Positions 53,330-60,288 of a stretch of DNA of 64,000 nt are shown here, piece after piece (position 1 is the first letter of the stretch; every line of letters starts with the position of its first letter). The notes below the pieces were generated by a model. It searched no databases, was not told the DNA's origin, and was given only the letters and a program-made list of their open reading frames with translations. This stretch comes from JAWLAT01 sp041395325 (GTDB taxonomy: Bacteria > Pseudomonadota > Gammaproteobacteria > Xanthomonadales > SZUA-5), in contig JAWLAT010000001.1 of assembly GCA_041395325.1 (NCBI GenBank), forward strand, positions 124,001-188,000, read 5' to 3'. The position numbers and the translations under genes were made by a program.

Positions 53330-53577
53330 GCGGTCCTCGCCTGTTGACGCTCGGCGACCATTCGGCGGATCAGCTCCCGGAGCTCGTCATCGGTGCAGCC
53401 AGCGGCTACAGCGGCATTACGGCGGTCAACTTCGTGCTCAAGCCATGCTGCGCAGCGGCTGCTCAGCATGATGCGCGGCGGGAACAGTCCGGCCTTTTCC
53501 AGCTTGCGAACTGTTTCGCGCTGGCCGATGCCGGAGCTGCTGTAGAGCTCGGCGCCTCGGATGAATCGGTTTCGCAT
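53326..53577 (-). CDS. AlpA-like transcriptional regulator
   Basis: An 83-residue protein from ATG 53577 (MRNRFIRGAEL). ISS-like SSGIGQRETVRKLEKAGLFP and PPRIMLSSRCAAWLEHEVD follow the AlpA pattern, a small HTH protein that in P4-like elements switches on the integrase/excision side. Such a regulator next to the integrase is typical of satellites and genomic islands. The longer frame from 53646 lacks family character. Confidence 0.72.
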   Translation of the reverse strand: MRNRFIRGAELYSSSGIGQRETVRKLEKAGLFPPRIMLSSRCAAWLEHEVDRRNAAVAAGCTDDELRELIRRMVAERQQARTA

Positions 53578-53654
53578 GTCGACTCCCACTTGGTTGAACG
53601 TGGGAGCAGAGTCGTGTGTCGTGCCCGCGCAGTCAGCGGTCTGCAAAAAGCGAC

Positions 53655-54299
53655 CTAGGTTTGCAAATTCACCTTGCGAACGAGGTCGCGTGCCTCAGCC
53701 AATCGGGTCGTGATCGTACGTTTGCTAACCGGGGCGCCGGCTTGGTTGCACCACTGCTCGATGCGCTGAGCCGCGGGGTCAATAGGTCCGTGAATGTCTA
53801 ATCCGGCCGCCATCGTGAGTGTGCCAATCAGTGTCAGCAGTGTCTCGCGGGCCTGAGTGTTGATCGTGTCGGCAAGCCAGCCCATGGCCTCGGCGTCGAT
53901 CAGTACCTCATCGGCGCTACAAGGGGTCGTCTCGATCGGTAAGAGTATGTCGTCCGGGGTTACCCAATCGAACGCGTCAGTCCAGAGCAGGACGTCTGTG
54001 CGCACTCCAGGATTAGGCCACGACAGAGCCAGATTTTTTGAGCTCCCGGAGTGCATGCGGTAGTGCCCCGCCAATGATCGCCTCGGGGAACCACACTCGT
54101 TGGATTCAATTTTCGGGTCTCCCGGCTTCCTCGCAAGAAGGGCCGCGCGCTTCCCTGCGCACTGAATCACTTCCCAACCATTGCATTTGATGGCCCAGGG
54201 TAGCTCCTGCAATGAGTCGTCATCTACGACACGCTCTATCAGTTCGTCCAGACTCATACCCATGCGGCGCGCTGCGTCCTTGATCGGTATCCACTTCAT
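53655..54299 (-). CDS. element protein of unknown function next to the integrase
   Basis: A 214-residue protein from ATG 54299 (MKWIPIKDAARRMGMSLDEL). The N-terminus resembles a small HTH-like helix pair (KDAARRMGMSLDELIERVVD). The middle has a Trp-rich stretch (LLWTDAFDWVTPDDILLP), and the C-terminal half is helical, with QWCNQAGAPVSKRTITTRLA, another possible HTH. It overlaps the integrase stop by four bases. Not recognised. Confidence 0.6.
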   Translation of the reverse strand: MKWIPIKDAARRMGMSLDELIERVVDDDSLQELPWAIKCNGWEVIQCAGKRAALLARKPGDPKIESNECGSPRRSLAGHYRMHSGSSKNLALSWPNPGVRTDVLLWTDAFDWVTPDDILLPIETTPCSADEVLIDAEAMGWLADTINTQARETLLTLIGTLTMAAGLDIHGPIDPAAQRIEQWCNQAGAPVSKRTITTRLAEARDLVRKVNLQT

Positions 54300-55540
54300 G
54301 GAGCTGCCTTCCTGATAGCCACCACCTCGCAGGCCTTCGCAGGCTTGGCGAGATAGTCCGCCCATGCCTGCATCAACTTAGATCGCTTCACCAGTACGTC
54401 GCTGCGCAGATACGCCGCTTCGGTCTGGTTCTTGACCACGTGCGCCAAGCTGGCCTCGATCGTCCGGCGGTCGAAGGTGGTGCGGTCTGCTGCCCAATCC
54501 CGGAACGATGACCGGAAGCCGTGCACGGTCAGATCCGGCTTGCTCATGTCTCGTTGGAGCATGCGCAGCGGTGCGGCGATGGTCATTGCGTTGCCCTTCC
54601 GCGCGCCGGGGAACACATACTGATCGGGCTTGGCGTCGGCCGGTCGAAGATCGCGCAGCAGGGTCACGGCTGCATCCGAGAGCGCTACGCGGTGTTCGCG
54701 GCCGGCTTTCATCCGATCGGCAGGAACGGTCCAGACTGGACCGTCAGCACCGTCTAGGTCGACCTCCGCCCACGTGGCGCCGACAGCTTCCGAAGCACGG
54801 GTGGCGGTCAACACGATCAGCTCCAGAGCACGGGCAGATAATCCCGGTCGCTTGCGTAGCTCAGCCAGGAACGTCGGCGCCTCTGCGTAATGCATGGCGG
54901 CCATGTGCTGCACGCGTTTGACCTTGCGCGCCTTGGGCAGCAGGTTTTCAAGATGACCACGCAGCCGCGCCGGGTTTTCACCGCTGCGATAGCCACGCGT
55001 GGTGGCCCAGTCGAGCACGGCCTCGATGCGCTGTCGGACGCGGGTCGCTGTCTCGGTCTTCGTTGTCCAGATAGGCTCCAGCAGCCCGACAACGTGCGCA
55101 GTCTCAACGCTGGCAACGGGCAGAGCCATGATTGCCTTGGCGTGCGTGGTCAGCGTGTTTTGCCACTGCTGACCGTGCTTGGCGTTGCGCCATCCGGCCT
55201 TGTGGGCGTCGATGTAGCGGCCCGCGCACTCGGCGAACGTCACCCTGATGGCAGCGGCCAGAGCATCCTTGCGGGCCTGCTTTTCGGCCAGCGGATCGCG
55301 GCCTTCGGCCAGCGCCAGACGACAGTCCGCAGCCAGTCGGCGGGCTTCCTTCAACGGCACGGACACGACAGACCCTAGACCCATCTCCCGGACCTTGGCC
55401 GTTGCCCGGTCACGGTAGCGAAACAGCCAGCTGCGGCCGCCGTTCTTCACCTGCAGCACCAGCCCGCCGCCATCGGCGTGCATGCCGCAGCCTGCCTTCT
55501 TGACTACCATGTCAGACAGCCGATTCACTGCTCGCGCCAT
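54296..55540 (-). CDS. tyrosine integrase (P4/prophage type)
   Basis: A 414-residue tyrosine recombinase. ATG 55540 follows GGAGG at five bases, so the longer frame from 55573 is rejected. The N-terminal arm-binding domain (DUF4102 type: CGMHADGGGLVLQVKNGGRS, WLFRYRDRATAKVREMGLG), a core-binding helix region, and the catalytic domain with Arg (TATRASEAVGATW), HGFRSSFRDWA (H-x-x-R) and the Tyr in EAAYLRSD are all present. It should insert the element at the tRNA-Ser 3' end; the gene lies beside attR, as usual for this class. Confidence 0.93.
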   Translation of the reverse strand: MARAVNRLSDMVVKKAGCGMHADGGGLVLQVKNGGRSWLFRYRDRATAKVREMGLGSVVSVPLKEARRLAADCRLALAEGRDPLAEKQARKDALAAAIRVTFAECAGRYIDAHKAGWRNAKHGQQWQNTLTTHAKAIMALPVASVETAHVVGLLEPIWTTKTETATRVRQRIEAVLDWATTRGYRSGENPARLRGHLENLLPKARKVKRVQHMAAMHYAEAPTFLAELRKRPGLSARALELIVLTATRASEAVGATWAEVDLDGADGPVWTVPADRMKAGREHRVALSDAAVTLLRDLRPADAKPDQYVFPGARKGNAMTIAAPLRMLQRDMSKPDLTVHGFRSSFRDWAADRTTFDRRTIEASLAHVVKNQTEAAYLRSDVLVKRSKLMQAWADYLAKPAKACEVVAIRKAAP

Positions 55541-55706
55541 TACCGCCTCCGGTGCCCGCACGTGTACCCGCACATGATGTGCTGGTTATAGTTGGCGGTC
55601 AATGGGTGACGCTGGCAGACGAACAGGGCAGTTGAATTGAAAACAGGGTGTTACAGCGCCATTTCTTGGGGGTTCTTGGGAATCGATGGGCGCCTTGTTG
55701 GGCGGA
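55541..55706. promoter_or_regulatory. integrase upstream region
   Basis: No gene is seen between the integrase start and attR. The stretch holds the palindrome GCACATGATGTGC (55570-55582), a possible operator, and on the minus strand TATAAC (55591-55586), a possible -10 for the integrase. Frames crossing it into the repeats at 55707 and 55887 are artefacts. Confidence 0.4.
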
Positions 55707-55720
55707 CACTCCCTCCGCCA
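55707..55720 (+). repeat. attR of the element
   Basis: CACTCCCTCCGCCA repeats the last 14 bases of tRNA-Ser. It is followed by TTTCG, which also follows the copy at 55887-55900, so that pair shares 19 bases. Confidence 0.75.
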
Positions 55721-55804
55721 TTTCGACGGAAACCCACCCACCACCCAATCGTCTCGAGCTTTCACGAAGCCCTCGGGGAGTGGGTGAGAACCCACGCGGT
55801 TTGA

Positions 55805-55880
55805 CGAATCTGCCTGGAGCAGATTCGCGCGCAGCCCGGAGCGCGACAGCGCGGAGGGTGAGGCTCATGGATGAGCCGAG
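55805..55880. repeat. hairpin-rich element next to a tRNA-Ser 3' end
   Basis: CGAATCTGC/GCAGATTCG (55805-55813 with 55819-55827, loop CTGGA) and GGCTCA/TGAGCC (55862-55867 with 55872-55877, loop TGGA) match the geometry of the element at 43740-43825, with different stems and near-equal loops. It directly precedes the tRNA 3' end at 55882. Just upstream, GTGGGT/ACCCAC with loop GAGA (55780-55795) may belong to it. Confidence 0.6.
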
Positions 55881-55881
55881 C

Positions 55882-55900
55882 AATCCCACTCCCTCCGCCA
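55882..55900 (+). repeat. outer copy of the tRNA-Ser 3' end
   Basis: AATCCCACTCCCTCCGCCA is identical to the last 19 bases of the working tRNA-Ser. It is probably the original chromosomal attachment end, left by an earlier integration. It lies 21 bases before the AraC-type gene start. Confidence 0.7.
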
Positions 55901-55923
55901 TTTCGCGCTAGTCTGCGCGCGCC

Positions 55924-57012
55924 ATGCCTCCATCAATACTGACCGCGCTGGGCCTGGCTGCACTGGCGCTTTGCCTGCTGCTGGCCGCCTTCCTCTGGTT
56001 TGGGCGCGGGCCATTGCAGCAGGCCAATCGCTACCTGGCCGGCTTCCTGCTGCTGACCGCGGTCGATGTGGTTGGTTGGCTGGCGCCGCTGTTGCCCGAG
56101 TGGCTGCAGGCAATGTTGCCGTGGCGATTGCCGCTGGCCTTCCTGCAGATGCCTTTGCTGCATGCCTACGGGCGTCAACTGTGCTTTCCCGGGCGCCCCA
56201 TGCGGCGGCTGTGGTGGCTGGCCGGGCTGCAACTGCTGGCTGTGCTGGTCGCGTTGCTCCTGGGCTTGAGGTATCGGGGTGGGATCGACCTGCCCGGGCT
56301 GGCCCTGCATGTGCAGTTCTATGCCTACTTCATCGCCCTGGTGGTGTTGCTGCGGCGCTATCGCCGCGTCTACGCGCAAACCTGCTCAAACCCGGGCTCC
56401 ATCACAGGTCCATGGCTGACCGCCGTGCTGGTCGTGTCCTTTGTGGCGCATGGATTGGTGTTGACCAAGTGGCTGGTGGCATTTGCCGGACCGGCCCGTT
56501 GGTTCGGCGCAATGCAGGTATCGGTGGGCTTCAGTGCACTGTTGATTCTGGCCGCGCTGACGCTGCTGGCCCTGCTGCGTCAGCACTGGTTTCTGGGCGT
56601 GCCGGTGGAGGCGGACACACTGGCGCCTGCAGCAACGACCGCCCCGCCCGCGCCGGTCGATCCAGCGGACTTTGTTCGGCTGCAGACGCACATGGCCGAG
56701 CAGCGACCCTACCTTGACCCGGATCTGAACATCCGTGTGCTGGCGGCGCAGATGGGGATGCCCCAGCGGGCACTGTCGCAACTGATCAATCGCAGCACCG
56801 GCATGCATTTCTACGACTTCGTCAATCGCCATCGGGTCGAGCACGCTGCTCGTCTGCTGGCCGAGCCAGCCGGCCAGGGCATCACCCTCGTCGACCTGGC
56901 CATGCAGGTCGGCTTCAACAGCAAGTCTTCGTTCAACAGTGCCTTTCGCAAGCACCAGGGCAGCGCCCCTTCGGTCTGGCGGAACCAGCAGGCATCGTCA
57001 GCAACCGACTGA
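55924..57012 (+). CDS. membrane-anchored AraC-family regulator
   Basis: A 362-residue protein. Residues 1-230 hold seven hydrophobic helices (ALGLAALALCLLLAAFLWF, LVALLLGLRYRGG, LLILAALTLLALL), and residues about 255-355 form a double helix-turn-helix AraC domain (LNIRVLAAQMGMPQRALSQL and DLAMQVGFNSKSSFNSAFRK). Such proteins sense something in the membrane and act on DNA nearby. It sits directly before the beta-lactamase-like gene, same strand, and may control it. It lies just outside the outermost tRNA-Ser repeat, so it is host sequence. Confidence 0.88.
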   Translation: MPPSILTALGLAALALCLLLAAFLWFGRGPLQQANRYLAGFLLLTAVDVVGWLAPLLPEWLQAMLPWRLPLAFLQMPLLHAYGRQLCFPGRPMRRLWWLAGLQLLAVLVALLLGLRYRGGIDLPGLALHVQFYAYFIALVVLLRRYRRVYAQTCSNPGSITGPWLTAVLVVSFVAHGLVLTKWLVAFAGPARWFGAMQVSVGFSALLILAALTLLALLRQHWFLGVPVEADTLAPAATTAPPAPVDPADFVRLQTHMAEQRPYLDPDLNIRVLAAQMGMPQRALSQLINRSTGMHFYDFVNRHRVEHAARLLAEPAGQGITLVDLAMQVGFNSKSSFNSAFRKHQGSAPSVWRNQQASSATD

Positions 57013-57129
57013 ACATACGCGTCTGAACCGCGCGATTTGCCACGATGGACGTCCGACTTCGCGTATTCGGTCGCCTGCCTGGAACCGTCTGCACAGCATC
57101 TGCTGCTCCTGAGCCACCGGATGCTGCCC

Positions 57130-58800
57130 ATGAAACACCTCATCTTCTTACTCGGACTGCTGCTTGCGCCGGCGGCGTCGCCAAAGGCGACAACGGCCCC
57201 AACCTCGCCGTTGCCGGCGGTGCTGACCGAACTGCTCGCGCCATGGAATCGCACCGATGGCCCGGGTGTGTCCCTCGCGGTGTCCATCGATGGCACCACG
57301 GTCAGCCGGCAGGTGGGGATGGCCGACCTGGAACAGGGTCGACCGATCGACGACGGCACCGTGTTTCATGCCGCATCCCTGTCCAAGCAGTTCACGGCCT
57401 TCGCCATCCTGCTGCTCGAGCACGATGGACGGCTCTCCATTGAAGATCCACTGGTGCGCCATCTGCCGGAAGCGGCACATCTCGGACCGATCACGCTGCG
57501 GCAGCTGCTCAATCACACCAGCGGCCTGCGCGAGCAGGGCTCGCTGCTTGCCGCCGCCGGCTGGCGCCGGGAGGACCTGGTGACCGACCAGCAGGTGCTG
57601 CAAATGCTGCTGGCCCAACGGCGTGGCAACTTCCCGCCGGGGACGGCTTATCAGTACAGCAATTCCGGCTACAGCCTGCTGGCTGAAGTGGTGCGCAGGG
57701 TCAGCGGACAATCGCTGCAGGCCTTCTGCCAGCAGCGCATCTTCGATCCGCTGGGGATGCGGCGGACGCGCTTCCAGGACAGTCTGGCCGCGTTGCTGCC
57801 GGGCCGCGCGCAATCCTACGGGCCGACCGCCAGCGGCCATGTGCGCATGCCCCTGAACTATGCAGTGGCAGGGCCGACCGGCCTGAAAACCACCGCCGAG
57901 GACCTGTTGCGCTGGGCGCACAACTTCACCCAGCCGGTGGTCGGTGATGCCGCATTGATGGCGCGAATGCGCGAGCAGGGTCAGGTCGCGGGTCTGGCGC
58001 CCGGCTTTTACGCGTTGGGCCAGGAACGTCACCCCTATCGGGGCCTCGATACAAGGATCCACGGCGGGCGTGATGCCGGCTTTCGCAGCTTCCTGCTGCG
58101 CATCCCGGCGGCCGACTTCGCCGTGGCGGTGCTCAGCAACGCCGCCGAGGTCGACGCCGCGGCGTTGGCCTACGGGGTGGCTGACCGCGTGCTGGCCGAT
58201 CATCCCCAGTGGCAGGCCGCGACCCGCGCAAAGTCCAGACCCAGCCGCCGGCAGCTGCGAGCCTACGCGGGCGACTACGAGCTCTTTCCCGCCTTGATTT
58301 TCTCCATCACCACGGACGGCAGGCAGCTGTACTTCCACACCGGGCAAGGCAGCGAGCCGACGGCGCTACCGGCACCCAGCGCCACTGAGTTCGAATTGGA
58401 CCCGTCCAGCAATCTGGCGCTGGTCTTCGAGGCCGATGATTCAAAGCCGGCCAGCGCGCTGGGCTACCGCATCGGATTGAATGGCACGCTGACTGCGCCG
58501 CGGATCCAGCTGCAGCCTTTCCAGCCCGATCCGCAGCGCTGGCCTGAGCTCACCGGTCGCTATGACAGTGCCGAGTTGCAGACCAGCTATTGGTTGCAGA
58601 TCGACGCTGGCCAGTTGGTGGCCCGTCACCCCCGTCGGCCACCCATCCGCCTGCGGCCCTATCAGGCGGACACCTTCGCCGGCAGCGATGGGGCGTTGCA
58701 GAAGGTCGTGTTCCAGCGCGACGCTGCCGGTGAGGTGACGGGTTTGCGGCTGGATTGCCCCCTGGCCGAAGGCATCGAGTTCGTTCGGAACGAGCCATAG
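57130..58800 (+). CDS. class C beta-lactamase-like serine hydrolase
   Basis: A 556-residue exported protein of the AmpC/penicillin-binding-protein-related family. ATG 57130 gives a signal peptide (LIFLLGLLLAPAASPKA). The S-x-x-K motif is S83-L-S-K86, the Y-x-N motif is Y176-S-N178 (QYSNSGYSLLAEVV), and a late HGGRDAGF replaces the K-T-G box. Residues about 375-556 are an extra strand-rich domain (DUF3471/lipocalin-like). Family members are esterases, peptidases or unknown hydrolases; true beta-lactamase activity is not implied. It may be controlled by the AraC protein upstream. Confidence 0.88.
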   Translation: MKHLIFLLGLLLAPAASPKATTAPTSPLPAVLTELLAPWNRTDGPGVSLAVSIDGTTVSRQVGMADLEQGRPIDDGTVFHAASLSKQFTAFAILLLEHDGRLSIEDPLVRHLPEAAHLGPITLRQLLNHTSGLREQGSLLAAAGWRREDLVTDQQVLQMLLAQRRGNFPPGTAYQYSNSGYSLLAEVVRRVSGQSLQAFCQQRIFDPLGMRRTRFQDSLAALLPGRAQSYGPTASGHVRMPLNYAVAGPTGLKTTAEDLLRWAHNFTQPVVGDAALMARMREQGQVAGLAPGFYALGQERHPYRGLDTRIHGGRDAGFRSFLLRIPAADFAVAVLSNAAEVDAAALAYGVADRVLADHPQWQAATRAKSRPSRRQLRAYAGDYELFPALIFSITTDGRQLYFHTGQGSEPTALPAPSATEFELDPSSNLALVFEADDSKPASALGYRIGLNGTLTAPRIQLQPFQPDPQRWPELTGRYDSAELQTSYWLQIDAGQLVARHPRRPPIRLRPYQADTFAGSDGALQKVVFQRDAAGEVTGLRLDCPLAEGIEFVRNEP

Positions 58801-58865
58801 GACCGATGACGCTCCCGGCCTGCTGCTGTTACATTTGAATGACAGTTTTGTGATGGCGGCCGGTC

Positions 58866-60158
58866 ATGCCTTCAACGATCAGCATGCGAGCCCTGTGGCT
58901 GGCCTGTCTGCTGCCTGTCAGTGCCTGGAGCCAGGGTGATCCCGTCACCGCGGAGCTGCGGCAGCTGAAACAGGAGCTGGCGCGGCTGCAGGATCGTATC
59001 GAACGGCTGGAACGCCAGCAGGCGCAGGCCACCGACAGCGGTGCCAGCCCGGAGGTCGTTGCGACCCGCGCGCCTGCGGCGGTCGCCGCCGCGCCCGCAG
59101 CGCCGCTCACCGACGCCCCAAAACCCGCCAAGCCAACCGTGAAAATGGCCGGGCGGATTCACAGCGACGTCCATGCTTTCGACGAGGATCAGCTGCCGCT
59201 GTCCGGCGGCACCGAGTTGCGTCGAGCCCGGCTGGAATGGCGCGCCGATCTCGGTGACTGGGGCGCAGACGTGGTCTATGAACTGGCCGGTGACGGCGGT
59301 GCCGATGGATTGCGCGATGTGCTGGTGCGCCGGCAAGTAGGCGATACCCGCTGGTTCCTTGGCCAATTCAAGCCACTGCGCTCGATGGCTGAGCTGACCA
59401 GCTCCAACAACCTGGTCGTGCCCGAACGTCCGTTCCTGTCGGCCAGTGGCGTGTTCAGCGGCCGCCAGCATCAGCAGGGACTGGGTTTCCTGACCGATTA
59501 CGGTCGCGGGGGCTATGGCCTGACGGTCTTCAGCCTGCGCGACCAGGCGACTGCGCGCAACGACGGCTGGGGTGCCGCCGGCCGGGCCAGCTTCACCGGC
59601 TGGAATTCACCTGGCGAGGTGCTGCATCTGGGCGCCTGGTACAGCCTGGAGCGTGGCGCCAGCGATACGCCATCGCTGCGAGCCCGTTACGAGTACGCCG
59701 GACGCCGTGGCCCGCGCCCGACGCTGGCGTCCACCACCGCGGGCGCTGCGGAGGCCGAGGTCGATGCCTGGGCGATCGAGGCAGCCTGGCAGCATGGCGG
59801 CTGGCTGCTGCAATCGGAATTGGGCAGAGCCGGCTTTGCCGACGAGCAAGGTCGCAGTCACCTGCGCAGCGGCTATCTGCAGGCCAGCTACCTGTTCGGT
59901 GGCGGCTACCGAGCCTACAAGTCGGCGGCCGGTACCTTCGGCGGACCAAAGCTGGATCGCCCGGCCTGGGAACTGACCGCCCGCTACGATCGGGTCGAAG
60001 GCGACCCTGCGGTGGGTGATCTGAGCAGCAAGGTGATTGGCCTCAACTATCACTACAACGACCACCTGCGCTGGTTGCTCAGCTACACGCTGGGCGATTC
60101 GGACGTCGACGACGATCAAACCCGGCAGATTGCCTTGCGGACCCAGTTCACCTTCTGA
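58866..60158 (+). CDS. phosphate-selective porin O/P-like outer membrane protein
   Basis: A 430-residue protein with a signal peptide (LWLACLLPVSAWSQ), a coiled coil (LRQLKQELARLQDRIERLER), an Ala/Pro linker, then a beta-barrel of the OprP/OprO type: KMAGRIHSDVHAFDEDQ, ELRRARLEWRADLGDW and WFLGQFKPLRSMAELTSSNN. The last residue is Phe (LRTQFTF), the usual outer-membrane assembly signal. It forms a channel, perhaps for phosphate or polyphosphate. ATG 58884 is an alternative start. No phosphate genes are adjacent. Confidence 0.88.
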   Translation: MPSTISMRALWLACLLPVSAWSQGDPVTAELRQLKQELARLQDRIERLERQQAQATDSGASPEVVATRAPAAVAAAPAAPLTDAPKPAKPTVKMAGRIHSDVHAFDEDQLPLSGGTELRRARLEWRADLGDWGADVVYELAGDGGADGLRDVLVRRQVGDTRWFLGQFKPLRSMAELTSSNNLVVPERPFLSASGVFSGRQHQQGLGFLTDYGRGGYGLTVFSLRDQATARNDGWGAAGRASFTGWNSPGEVLHLGAWYSLERGASDTPSLRARYEYAGRRGPRPTLASTTAGAAEAEVDAWAIEAAWQHGGWLLQSELGRAGFADEQGRSHLRSGYLQASYLFGGGYRAYKSAAGTFGGPKLDRPAWELTARYDRVEGDPAVGDLSSKVIGLNYHYNDHLRWLLSYTLGDSDVDDDQTRQIALRTQFTF

Positions 60159-60288
60159 TTTTCGACGACGCGGCCGGTTCAGGTCCTGCTGGCCACGCCC
60201 CCCGTCGCACCGGATCGACCATCGCCGCATGAGCGCTGTCGGATATTCCGGCTAAGCTTGGCCCCGCCATGCGCTGTGGGGGAGCGGT

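Larger units (their letters stand above)
43972..55720. mobile_element. integrated phage-satellite-like element at tRNA-Ser
   Basis: An 11.7-kb element between tRNA-Ser and a 14-base repeat of its 3' end. All genes are on the minus strand and tightly packed, often with 4-base stop/start overlaps (49728, 50195, 52997, 53326, 54296). In order of transcription: integrase, an unknown, an AlpA-like regulator, two small genes, an O-like replication protein, a DnaC-like ATPase, an HTH protein, three small proteins, a lambda-gpE-like capsid protein, a tape-measure protein, an unknown, ParB-like fragments and a zinc-ribbon protein. Missing from what is visible: large and small terminase, portal, other tail proteins, lysis. 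This favours a satellite using a helper phage, or a much reduced prophage. Confidence 0.82.

Noticed and set aside
43972..55720. Complete temperate prophage
   Set aside because: No terminase, portal, tail tube, baseplate, holin or lysin is visible, and the size is far below that of a full siphophage.
55599..55911. Frames across the right-hand att repeats
   Set aside because: Same artefact: tRNA 3' ends and a hairpin element, with no ribosome site or family likeness.
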